Assembly (NCBI GenBank): GCA_963575745.1 | Contig: CAUYUJ010018482.1 | Coordinates: forward strand, 324,314-388,313 | DNA length: 64,000 nucleotides | Direction: 5' to 3' | Source of the DNA: Prorocentrum cordatum | Lineage: Eukaryota; Sar; Dinophyceae; Prorocentrales; Prorocentraceae | Translations under genes and position numbers: made by a program | Shown here: piece by piece, positions 24,918 through 33,231 of the stretch | Numbering within the stretch: the stretch's first letter is position 1 | Layout: each line of letters opens with the position of its first letter | Notes under the pieces: generated by a model | Told to the model about the DNA's origin: nothing | Database searches by the model: none | The model's input: only the letters and a program-made list of their open reading frames with translations

Positions 24918-25174
24918 TCGATGATGAGGATGAGATGATGATGATGATGATGATGGTGTCCCGATGATGATGGTGATGATGATGCTGATGGTGATGATGA
25001 TGGTGATGCTGATGCTGATGATGATGATGATAATGATGGTGATAATGATGGTGTCCCGATGATGATGCTGCTGTTGATAATGATGATGACGATGACTGTG
25101 TCCCGATGCTGCTGATGATGATGATGTTGATGATGATGATGATTGTGGTGATGGTGATGATGATGGTGATGATA

Positions 25175-25240
<66 letters not shown>

Positions 25241-25345
25241 GTGGTGTCCCGATGATGTTGATGACCGTGATGATGATGATGTTGGTGTTGATGATGAGGA
25301 CGGTGTCCCGATTATGATGATGTTGGTGATGATGATGTTGATGTT
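24222..25345. repeat. (GAT)n array punctuated by GTGTCCCG
   Basis: More than 1.1 kb of GATGAT with GCT, GTT and GAC variants, interrupted about eleven times by GGTGTCCCGATGAT. The interruptions match the decamer in the repeat immediately upstream. Confidence 0.93.
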
Positions 25346-25600
25346 GATGTTGTTGTTGATGATGATGATGACGTTGATTGTGATAGCGGTTGTGATATCG
25401 ATAGTGAGATCGATCGTGAGACCGAATGTGATATCGATTGTAAGATCGATTGTGAGATCGATTGTGAGATCGATAGTCAGATCAATTGTGAGATAGATCG
25501 AGTGGGATCGATTGTGAGATCGATCGAGGGAGATCGACCGAGCGAGACCGATACTGAGATCGGTAGTGAGATCGATAGTGAGACCGATCGAGTGAGACGT
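25345..25600 (+). repeat. 12-bp GAGATCGATTGT repeat
   Basis: Degenerate dodecamers GATCGATTGTGA/GATCGATAGTGA. On the minus strand they translate to a Leu-Thr-Ile-Asp tetrapeptide repeat; no gene is inferred. Confidence 0.8.
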
Positions 25601-26065
25601 TGGTTCCTTCCCGCCCCCGAACCTCCTTATCACCCGAAGGGTGGTCGTATAGGTACCCCTTGGGATGCCCAGGGGTGCTTCACCTGCTCTCTCACAACGA
25701 GAGGCGTCGGGGGAAGCGACATCAGCGTCTCGCTTGCGACAAGCCCACAACGTGGGCTCGGACGGGCAGCAGTACGATCCCCCGGCGACCAGTGAGGTGC
25801 CTGCTGCATCGCGTGGCCGCGAGGACGCAGGATCGCCGCACGACTCTCCTGTGAGCTGAGATTCCCTTCAAGGTCCAGGCGTCGTGCAAAAACCGCCGGG
25901 CCAGGTTATGTCGAAGCTTTAAGCCTCTGGAGGCCCTGCCCCGGAACCGTGAGAAAACGATTCACGATGAACATCTGGGCCTGGGGGCGTGGTTGAGACC
26001 CCCATGGGCCGACGGCACGAACAGAAGCGCCACGGCGCAAGAGAGGATCCCCGGCGGCTCGCCCG
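25601..26065. other. Unassigned DNA
   Basis: No recognised gene in this 465-bp stretch. Confidence 0.4.
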
Positions 26066-26159
26066 CAGCCGTTTGGGCTCCAAAGACCACTTTTGGCACA
26101 CGAGGGCTTTTCAGGGGACCCCCAGAGCCGACCGCGCCGCGAGCTCGCGACAGAGCTGC
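26066..26159 (+). promoter_or_regulatory. Upstream region shared with the 40-kb ankyrin gene
   Basis: This segment resembles 40365-40470, upstream of the intact ankyrin gene: TTTGGGCTC, GGCAC(AC)GAGGGC and CGCGCCGCGAGC occur in the same order. It is probably the 5' flank or untranslated leader of the broken paralogue. It is called regulatory only because it lies directly upstream of the coding start in both copies; no promoter motif is recognised. Confidence 0.35.
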
Positions 26160-26367
26160 GTAGGGGAACGAAGAATGACATAAACGTAAAAACTCGGAGG
26201 TCCGCGCGGATTGCTCGGATCCGCGCTGGACCTCCCTCTCTGGCGCGCGGAGGCGCCGCCAGGGGCTGCGCCAGAGGCGCCGCCAAGGGGGCCCCCCAGC
26301 GCGGATCCGAGAAGTCCGCGCGGACCTCCGAGTCATTATGTTCGTGTCCTCCTCCATTCCCCTACAG
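26160..26367 (+). mobile_element. Intron-like inverted-repeat insertion (introner candidate)
   Basis: The 208-bp segment starts GTAGGGGAA and ends TTCCCCTACAG, so its 9-bp terminal inverted repeats carry canonical GT and AG intron ends. Inner arms (about 26192-26227 and 26297-26333, with CTCGGAGGTCCGCGCGGA) also pair. It is flanked by a 35-bp direct repeat (26125-26159 and 26368-26402). The corresponding place in the 40-kb paralogue has a single copy and no insert. Removing the segment leaves the 35-bp phrase doubled. This fits the introner class of transposon-derived introns known in dinoflagellates, though a 35-bp duplication is longer than a usual target-site duplication, so tandem duplication is an alternative. 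Confidence 0.6.
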
Positions 26368-26411
26368 GAGCCGACCGCGCCGCGAGCTCGCGACAGAGCT
26401 GCGAGCCTCAT

Positions 26412-26607
26412 TCGGGCCGGGCGAAAGGGGGGGATTGGGAAAGGGGGGGTTACGAAAGTTGCTGCATGCAGCTTGTTTCGGCCTCACCGAGGGGCCCCTT
26501 CCTCGATAAATGGGCGCTTCCCGGCGCTGGGAGGCGCCGGGAAAATCAGCTCCGTGAGCTGATTCTCAAACCCCCCCTTTGCCATCCCCCCTTTTCGCCC
26601 GACCCGA
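26412..26607. mobile_element. 196-bp MITE with CTCAT target-site duplication
   Basis: The element begins TCGGGCCGGGCGAAA and ends in the complement of TCGGGTCGGGCGAAA; arms of about 40 bp pair with few mismatches. It is flanked by CTCAT at 26407-26411 and 26608-26612. The paralogue at 40474-40480 reads CCTCATGGGG uninterrupted, which is the expected empty site. The second CTCAT supplies the ATG of the downstream frame. An inner hairpin AATCAGCTC/GAGCTGATT is present. No coding sequence; mobilisation would need a transposase encoded elsewhere. Confidence 0.82.
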
Positions 26608-26610
26608 CTC

Positions 26611-26795
26611 ATGGGCCAGGGCCCAGCCGCCTGCGCGGACGGCCGCCGCTCCTGCGGCGCGGGCGGCGGCGGCGGCGCGGCCCCCGCGGCGCCGGGCGCC
26701 CGCGCGGCCGCGGCCGCGGCCGCCAAGCTGCGGGCCTCCGCGGCGCCTGGCGAGCCTGCGCCTGCTGCCCCCGGCGTCGGAGCCCAGGCCCCCTC
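26611..26795 (+). pseudogene. 5' fragment of MGQG-ankyrin gene
   Basis: ATG at 26611 opens a frame starting MGQGPAACAD, closely matching MGQGCAACAD of the intact gene at 40478, and resemblance continues for about 55 residues of Ala/Gly/Pro-rich sequence to roughly GEPAPAAPG. It then runs into a TCC microsatellite and unrelated sequence. Residue 5 is Pro instead of Cys, removing the predicted palmitoylation site next to the N-myristoyl Gly2. The missing 3' part probably corresponds to 33232-33875. The ATG lies in the target-site duplication of the preceding MITE. Confidence 0.65.
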
Positions 26796-26853
26796 CTCCC
26801 CCTCCTCCTCCTCTTCCTCCTCCTCCTCCTCTTCCTCCTCCTCCTCCTCCAGT
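26795..26853. repeat. (TCC)n microsatellite
   Basis: TCC repeats with TCT interruptions inside the broken gene, giving a poly-Ser run in its frame. Confidence 0.9.
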
Positions 26854-26953
26854 CGCCTGGTGGCCAGGCACCAAGGGCGGGCCGCGGTCGCGCTCCACCT
26901 GCCTGCGGCGGCCGCTTTCCTCGGCCCCCGCGTCCGCTCCTTACGCCCCCTCC

Positions 26954-27391
26954 ATGGAGGCTGCGCGCCAAGTGATGCCATGGCCAATGTCCAGTGGAGT
27001 GATGGAACCCATAGTGGTCTCAATTACGAGCAGTGAAGAAGAAGGTTGTGCCACCCCGTGCACCCCGCCTGCGTCCGCAGGTACAGATGATAAATGTGAC
27101 TCCAGCATGATGGCGGCACTGAGAGAGCTCATTTCCCCATTGTCGCGCAGCGTTGATACCTTGGGGGCGCAGTTGAACCTCGGTATCCATGAGATAAACA
27201 GACAGATCTCGGGAATCCAGGGCCAGATGTTGCAGGCTGAGAACAACTTCCATATGCTCCAGTCGGCGCATGCTGACCTGGCTAAGGCCACTCGTGAGAA
27301 CTTTGGGAGTATCCGTTTGATCCAGGAGCAAGCTTTCCAGCAGGCCATCCAGGACCGTGAGATCGCAGAGGGTAAATCATGGAGGATGTGA
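26954..27391 (+). pseudogene. LINE ORF1, N-terminal coiled-coil part
   Basis: The ATG at 26954 opens about 145 residues: a Ser/Thr/Glu-rich start, then about 90 residues rich in Leu, Ile, Gln and Ala at heptad-like spacing (from SMMAALRELISPL to QQAIQDREIAEG), consistent with a trimerising coiled coil as in ORF1 proteins. A stop at 27389-27391 ends the frame, but a second frame from 27379 continues similar helical sequence (MEDVKGMIQVMQ), so a frameshift is likely. ORF1 products bind element RNA. Alternative: an unrelated coiled-coil protein. The position upstream of the LINE endonuclease favours ORF1. Confidence 0.6.
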
Positions 27392-27479
27392 AGGGGATGA
27401 TCCAGGTGATGCAGAATGATATAGCGGAGATAAAAGGGGAGTGCGGCAGGGAGCTCGCTCGGTGGAACCGCCACCCCAG

Positions 27480-28000
27480 ACGGTATATTCACTCGACGTC
27501 GTGTCGAAGAGGGTGATATCGGCAACCCCTCTCGGCTCGTCGTGCTCGACTTCAAGCGTGCCCTGATGGAGAACACTCTTCGGCTTGCTGTGGGCCCGAT
27601 TCTGGACAAGTGCGTTACGCAGGAAGAGCGTTCGGGGATCAAGGTCATGGCGTTCAATTGCAGTAGTAAGGTATTTCTGGACTTCCCGTGCGCTCTCCTG
27701 GCGTTGGCCTTCCATGCGAAAGCAGCTGCTCTTGGCCCCTTCAAGTTCCCGAACCCCGAGGGTGGTGATGATTTGGAGCTCAGGATCAGGCGTGACCTCC
27801 CCCAGACTTCTCGGAAACTGTTCTACTACCTTGGGAATATGCGTCAGCACGTGGCTAACATCTTCGGGCATGAGCGCACGGGTTCCACGGGGCTTGGGGG
27901 CGCCATCTATGTTCTGAAGAACGGATCGATTCCAGTTCAGGTTGTCAAGATCATGATTGCTTGGCGGGCCCAGTCCAGGAAGCGCTACCGTGTCTGTTGA
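27480..28000 (+). pseudogene. LINE ORF1, RRM-like and C-terminal part
   Basis: From about 27500 the frame reads LVVLDFKRALMENTLRLAV and continues about 150 residues to a stop at 27998. The beta-alpha opening (a hydrophobic strand, then a helix ending GPILDKC) and the later KVFLDFP strand fit an RRM fold. The segment QTSRKLFYYLGNMRQHVANIF is basic and could contact RNA. It is in a different frame from the coiled-coil part, so ORF1 is broken between them. The call rests on fold-like pattern and context, not on a diagnostic motif. Confidence 0.5.
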
Positions 28001-28364
28001 TCTCGAAGGCCTGGATGAGATCGGAGGGGCGCAGCACGCGCCATGCCTGCGGACTCGTTTCTCTCAGGTAAGGCCCTTTCGGTGGGTGCGACAGCGGCGT
28101 GCAGAGCCAGGGCTACGGGGGGGGTGTAATCCAGACGCTTCAGGCTCTGATTTTACGGTGGGGCCCCTGGCCTCAGACTGCAGCTCTAGTGCTAATTCGC
28201 ATGACACAGCGTCACATTTTTCTCCGCCGCTTGAAGGGGGCGCGGGTGGAGTATATCGTCATATTCCGTCCTCTTTCTTTCTGTGCTTGAAACACACGTG
28301 CCCTCTTTGCTTCTATCTCGTCTGCCTCTCTGAGAGCGTTGGTAAACAAATCAAAAACCAACGC

Positions 28365-28365
<1 letters not shown>

Positions 28366-28446
<81 letters not shown>

Positions 28447-28447
28447 C
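28366..28447. repeat. (TA)n followed by T-run and A-run
   Basis: A TA tract of about 38 bp, then about 22 T and about 16 A, which can fold into a T:A hairpin. It lies between ORF1 and the endonuclease region of the LINE. Confidence 0.95.
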
Positions 28448-28529
28448 AGAAGTTGCTTGCGCTTGACCAGGTTGCGTGTTTCCAGGGGGGCCATGGGCCA
28501 GAGGCTGACCTTGCGATTCCCCGCAATGA

Positions 28530-29260
28530 GCTTCGCGCAGGTATTGCCACGGTATAGCGATTGGGAGCTTCATTAAAAGAAGTGCTGCTGATGGTGTTGT
28601 CACTTATACCTCGTCGGGGATGCGAGAGTGCTTTCAGGAAGTGACGGGGCGCGTTGTGATCGAGGGCAGGGTATTGTTTGTCATGTGCGAGGGTGATGCG
28701 GGGGACCTTGATTGTGAGCGTGCGCGTGCCGAACACTTGTGATGACGTTTTTAAATGCAAACGGCACTTGCGTGCAATTGAACGTGTGCTGCCGCCTGCT
28801 GCGCATTGTATGTCGATCATCCTGGGGGGCTGGAACTTTGTTCACATGGAAGACGGCGCGTTCCTTGGTGACCCTTCCTTTGGCCCAGGGGGCCGCGCGC
28901 AGTGTGATGCTGTCCAGGAAATGTGTGGTCACTGGCGCGAGCTGCGCCAGCCTGGCCCCGCCCGAAGGGGCATCTGGGGAGGGGCCCTCTGCAGTTTCTC
29001 GAGGCTTGACCGTGCGTGCACCGCTCTTCCAGCGGGCGTCCTGAATGAGATGACGGTGACGGCGACCGCTGTTGGTGCTCTGACTCATCCTGGGGCTTCC
29101 TCGGACCGTATTCCCGTGGGCAGTTTTCAATTCCTGAGTGGCTCAGCGTGCGTGCGGAGCACCGCCGGATGATCAGCGAACAACTACAGACGTTGGTCTT
29201 ACCGAGTAACTTAGAGGAGAGGGTACTTCGAGTGAAGGCCCTCTTGCCGCGGTAGCTACT
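28530..29260 (+). pseudogene. LINE ORF2 endonuclease (EEP-like), degenerate
   Basis: The frame at 28567 reads FIKRSAADGVVTYTSSG; after a shift the 28678-29172 frame gives KRHLRAIERVLPP, then LGGWNFVHMEDGAF, DRACTALP and SSDRIPVGSF. These correspond to the GDxN and SDHxPV motifs of the exonuclease-endonuclease-phosphatase family that nick DNA for target-primed reverse transcription. Two catalytic positions are altered: Asp of GDWN is Gly (GGWN), and His of SDH is Arg (SDR). A further frame (from about 29118, IPEWLSVRAEHRRMISEQL) continues the usual post-endonuclease linker. The domain would be inactive as written. Confidence 0.75.
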
Positions 29261-29680
29261 GAATTCCGTCAGTCGCTTAAGTCCAGGCAGGCCTCGAACG
29301 ATGCGGAGCGACTCCACTTTACTTTTCTTGCATATCGGGGATGGAGAGGACAGCAGTGGTGTTTGTGCCTCCGCGCGCTGCGTTGCTATGCTGCTCCCTA
29401 CCGCTTCTTCGATGTCGACCGTGGAGTTTGCTCTGGTCCTGATGGGCTCCACTCCCCCATTGTTACCCTGAAGCTTCGGTGGTTCGATCGCGAGGAGGAG
29501 GGGGTTGAGCATGGCGGTGAGGCTGAGGAGGTTAAGAATCGGCGGAAGAAGAGGCTGGTTGCGCTGAGGAGGGGGTGGGCTTTGATGACGAGGCGCGTGG
29601 GGCTCCGCGGTGTTCCGGGCGAAGAGGGCATGCCGTGTCCGCGCCCCGATATCGCTGCCAGCACCTTGGCGGCGCACTAG
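29222..29680 (+). pseudogene. LINE ORF2 linker between endonuclease and RT
   Basis: The open frame that includes 29363-29680 reads RQASNDAERLHFTFLAYRGW and later a basic KNRRKKRLVALRRG stretch. It lies in the spacer usual between the EEP and RT domains and has no catalytic motif. The frame ends at TAG 29678-29680; the RT sequence resumes in the frame covering 29687. Confidence 0.5.
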
Positions 29681-29686
29681 TCTCGG

Positions 29687-30798
29687 GTGTTCGCGCGCCA
29701 GGAGCACAATGCACAGCGCTGGCCTGCCATTCTCGAGCACGTTCAGCGGTGCGAGGTTTGCCCTGGCCCTCCGCGGCGGCGTCTCGACCATAGCGAGTTC
29801 TCCCGAAGAGTGTGGCACAAAAGTCACCCTGCCCCTGGGCCCGGCGGGATCCCGTATGGCTGCTGGGCGGCTCCCGAGGCGGTCGAGGTATTATTCGAGG
29901 CATATGGGCGTATTTCTGATTCCGCTGGGGACTGTCTGCCGAGTGAGTGCCGTGCTAGTCGCATGGTCTTCCGGCCCGAGGGTGGCGATCCTGCTGGTCG
30001 GGGGGCTTTCGTCTCGCGGGCGCCTGGAGCGACTCGACCCCGATCCCTCGCTAACACGGATGCGAAAATCTGATCCGGCGCTTTCTGCGTGGGCCTGAAC
30101 GAGGCCCCCCTACGCGCGGTCATGGAACAACAGCGGGGGGAAATCAAAGGGCGGAATATCTAGGTTAACTTTGTCGAGGTCGAGGAATGGGGTCTCCCGC
30201 AGCATATGGGGGCCATGGTAAGGCGGGAGTGCTCTTCACTGATTTCCGAGCTGCCTTTCCCTTGATTTTCTCGGTGTGGATCTTGGAGTTTTTCCAGGCC
30301 ATGGGGGTTCCGAGGGCTGTGATTGGTTTCTATGAGGCCTTGTGTATGGACAATATTGCGGCGGTGAATTTCGCTGGGGTTTCTGAAATCAGGTTCGACA
30401 TTGGACGGGGGGTCCGCCAAGGGGACCCAGCTTCGATGGCCCGGGTCGCGCTCGCCCTGGACCCCGTCTTACGGTTGATTCGGTGCAGGGGGGCTCTTAG
30501 ATTAGAGCTGGAACATGCATGCGCAGATGATTGCTGTTTCGGCCTTCAGAACACACTCGCGGATTTGATGCCTATTTTACTCCTTCTTGGTCTGTTGTCC
30601 ACTGCCATTGGTATATCTCTGAATCTCGGGAAGTGCCATGTACTGATCTGTGGCTCTCTCGCGCGAGCGCCCGTCGGAGCACGTGCGACGGGGCGGTGGC
30701 CGTTTCCAGGCGATGCGGCTTGCGATTCATGCGCTGTACTTAGGGTTCTGGGTTTGACCGACGGCGCACGCAGTAGCATGGCAGGAAGTGACGGTTAA
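29687..30798 (+). pseudogene. LINE ORF2 reverse transcriptase, frameshifted
   Basis: The first part (to about 30073) has APGPGGIPYGCW and TRPRSLANTDAKI, the fingers motifs of non-LTR RTs (usually APGPDG; Asp is Gly here). A frame change and a damaged stretch follow. The frame at 30187-30798 has LFTDFRAAFPLIFSVW (motif A with the catalytic Asp), IGRGVRQGDPASM (motif B) and ACADDCCFGL (motif C, ADD intact), then LNLGKCHVL (motif D region). The three palm carboxylates are therefore still present, unlike in the copia element in this window. At least one frameshift separates fingers and palm, so no full product can be made. Confidence 0.85.
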
Positions 30799-30817
30799 GT
30801 TCTGGCAGCGAGTCAGT

Positions 30818-30896
30818 CTTTTTTTTTTTTCTTTTTCTTTTTTTTTCTCTCTCTCTCTCTCTCTCTCTCTCGCTCTCGCTCTCGCTCTCGCTCTCG

Positions 30897-30928
<32 letters not shown>

Positions 30929-30950
30929 CTCTCTCTCTCTCTCTCTCTTG
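30818..30950. repeat. T-rich, (CT)n, (TA)n low-complexity block
   Basis: T-run with C interruptions, then CTCTCT with CGCTCT variants, a TA tract and CT again, inside the LINE after the RT palm. Confidence 0.95.
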
Positions 30951-30954
30951 GTTT

Positions 30955-31411
30955 GCCCGCCACTTTTCGACTCTTCCACTCGAATTGCTGCTCCGTGTTG
31001 CTGTATCGAATGCAGCCAGTCAGAGTCGCCCCCGGGATTTTTCGTCAGTGTCGGGGAGCCCTGCAGATCCTGACCGCGGGTCCCAGACATGCACTAAACC
31101 ACTGTATGCTCGCGCAGATGAGGCATCTTGGGGCATCCTTGGAATTTGTTGACCTTGGGATTATGGACACGCCTGCATCCGCCCCCTTTTGCCTCGTTCC
31201 TGAAGTGCTCTCCGCCTGCTCTCTTAGAGAGCTGCTGTGGTTGGCGCGTGCATGCTTCCCTGTCCCTGTGTGCCTGGGTTGTGGGTCTGCACAGGTGAGA
31301 CGGACCCGCAAGCAGTCCAAGTCTCTGTGGGGCATGGACCCCGCTTGTCGGGCGACTGCAGTCCTCCCCCTGTGCCAAGTGCGCCCACCCCCTTCGGTCG
31401 GGACCTCCTGA
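30955..31411 (+). pseudogene. LINE ORF2 C-terminal remnant
   Basis: The frame 30788-31411 resumes coding-like sequence after the CT block: VAPGIFRQCRGALQILTAGP, LGASLEFVDLG, then CSLRELLWLARACFPVPVC. The GP(R/x)xAL and hydrophobic pattern match the thumb and C-terminal region that follows the RT in dinoflagellate LINEs as I recall them; no zinc-knuckle is evident. It ends at TGA 31409-31411. Confidence 0.5.
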
Positions 31412-31684
31412 TATTTCCGTTGGGTGGCGGGATGGGTCGCCCTCGCCCGCGCGCGAGGTACCGCGGCGACCTCGGCCTGTGGTTCCAGGGAGAGCTGTGG
31501 CCGAAGGGCTTCAGCCAACACCCTTTCCTCCCTCTTTCCCCCCTCGCTGCCCCTCTGCTGCCTCTGCTGCTCCCCCCTCCCGCATGGTCTCACCCTTGGT
31601 GGGCCCCGACTTCTATGTCGGGGCTTTGCTGCTCACGGATGATTGATGTGGATATGGGTTAGTGGTGTGCGTCCTGCGGTGGAA

Positions 31685-31815
31685 AACTCCTCCTCCTCCT
31701 CCTCCTCCTCCTCCTCCTCCTCCTTTTCCTCCTCCTCCCCCGCCTCTTCCTCCTCCTCCTCCTCCTCCTCCTCCTCCTCCTGCTCCTCTTCCTGTTCCTC
31801 CTGCTCCTCCTCCCC
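31685..31815. repeat. (TCC)n microsatellite
   Basis: TCC repeats with CCC and TGC interruptions, on the far side of the LINE from the similar tract at 26795-26853. Confidence 0.9.
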
Positions 31816-31946
31816 CTCTGGCGCGCCGCCCCGCGAGCTCCCTGGGGGTCGGGGAGCGGGGGCGTGCGCCAGCGGAGGGCGGGCGCAGCACGCTCGGGGC
31901 GCAGCAGAGAACGATTCGGCTGCATGTAAAAGTAACCCTTCCCCGG

Positions 31947-32069
31947 AGTGACCTTTGGTGCGGGCCCGCTGGGGTCCCCCGACCGCCGAGCGCGACGCGG
32001 TAGTAACATTCAGCGCGCTCGTGTCTGGTCCGATCCGCGGCCCCAGACATCCGCTCACCAAAGGTCACT
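31947..32069. mobile_element. Short inverted-repeat element with AGTGACCTTTGGTG ends
   Basis: AGTGACCTTTGGTG (31947-31960) is perfectly complemented by CACCAAAGGTCACT (32056-32069). The arms continue imperfectly inward (CCCGCTGGGG against CCCCAGACATCCGCT). Total about 123 bp, MITE-like. No target-site duplication was recognised. Confidence 0.55.
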
Positions 32070-32439
32070 GTTGCCCAGGGCCACTCTTGCGTGTGTCCGA
32101 ACGGCGGCCACAACAGCACTCGAAGGAGAAACAACGGCATTGACGTAAGTTTTTGGCGCTCCGCGCGGACCGCCAACAGTTAGAGTTCATTCCTTCCATA
32201 CACGTCGGCCGCTGAAAATAGGTATCTGCTGGATCTCCAGGTCCCAATCTACTTCTGGCGCCCGCCTACCTCAAGCGAGTCGAGGGGTTTGCCCTCCTCC
32301 CCCCTCGTCAGGGGGCGGGCGGAAGCCCACTCTGCTTGCAACGCGTTCCTGCTTCTTGCTTCTGCCCACTCCTTCGACCGGCGGGGACTCTTCCTGGAGG
32401 GCCCTTCGGGGGAGAGCCCGCCGACCTCGACAGGAACAC

Positions 32440-32720
32440 GTTGGTTCTGGTCGTTGCCGATTTGGCCGTCTCGGGGCATCACATCGACCACAGTCCGGAC
32501 GGAGCTGGCAGGCACAGCCCATCCCCGAAAATGCGTCCTCGATGTGGTCGTGGGCCTTTGCCGTCCTCGACCTGAACCCTTTGGTTCTGGTTGTTGCCGA
32601 TTTGGCCGCCCTGGGGCATCACGTCGACCACAGCCCGGACTGAGCTGGCAGGCGCAGCGCATTTCCAAAGATGCGTCCTTCGGGGGTGGACAGACCTCCT
32701 ACCCTGACACGTCGATGAGT
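32440..32720 (+). repeat. About 139-bp tandem duplication
   Basis: TTGGTTCTGGTCGTTGCCGA (32442) recurs as TTGGTTCTGGTTGTTGCCGA (about 32581), together with GGGGCATCAC, TCGACCACAG and GAGCTGGCAGGC. Confidence 0.8.
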
Positions 32721-32922
32721 GACTTGTCCGTTTTCGCTTCTCGAGGGGGCGCCGCGGCCGTTATTTTCCAGATTTGCGCCCGCCAGGTTTGGGCCTCAGG
32801 TCGTTTTCGCTAAACCACGTTTTACTAAAGGGAGGTCTGTCCGTCCCCAGAGATCGCGTCCCCGATGTGGCCGTTGGCGTTTGCCGTCCCCGCAGGCCGG
32901 CTCAGGGCCCCAGAAGCCAGGA

Positions 32923-33097
32923 TTCGAGTAGGGGATCGACTACAGAATTGATTTACCCCAAAATTGGCTTTCTCGTCGAGTCTGAGAAAAAATGCAGAAG
33001 TCTCAGTAGATTGCTGAACATTCTAGGTCTTCGTCGTAGATTCGATGGAGAAGCAATTTTGGGGTACATCAATTCTGTAGTCGATCTCCTACTCGAA
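32923..33097. mobile_element. 175-bp MITE with 44-bp terminal inverted repeats
   Basis: The left end starting TTCGAGTAGGGGATCGACTA (32923-32966) pairs with 33054-33097 at 42 of 44 positions. A 3-bp GGA flanks both sides (32920-32922 and 33098-33100), a plausible target-site duplication. The interior is 87 bp and non-coding. The high arm identity suggests it is younger than its surroundings. It lies in the DNA separating the two halves of the broken ankyrin gene. Confidence 0.82.
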
Positions 33098-33123
33098 GGA
33101 TGTTGCAAACCAGAACTGTGCAC

Positions 33124-33168
33124 AGCCATGGGTCGGACGAGTCATGGAGAACGGTCCGACCCATGGCT
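33124..33168. other. 15-bp perfect hairpin
   Basis: AGCCATGGGTCGGAC (33124-33138) and GTCCGACCCATGGCT (33154-33168) pair exactly around a 15-nt loop, 27 bp after the MITE. Confidence 0.8.
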
Positions 33169-33231
33169 GCAGTTTTCTCGGGCGGGCGGCAGTCCTGGTT
33201 TGACGTCGAGTCCCCGCCTACGGGGGCCCTG

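Larger units (their letters stand above)
26954..31430 (+). mobile_element. Decayed LINE (non-LTR retrotransposon)
   Basis: The order is a coiled-coil/RRM-like ORF1, then an endonuclease-like (EEP) domain, a linker, a reverse transcriptase with fingers and palm motifs, and a Cys/His-poor C-terminal region. All are on the plus strand but spread over several frames. Two low-complexity blocks (28366-28447 and 30818-30950) interrupt it. Ends are not sharply defined: the 5' limit is taken at the ORF1 ATG and the 3' limit after the last recognisable coding stretch. No poly-A tail or target-site duplication was identified. The domain order follows dinoflagellate LINEs as I know them; clade assignment needs alignment. 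Confidence 0.8.
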
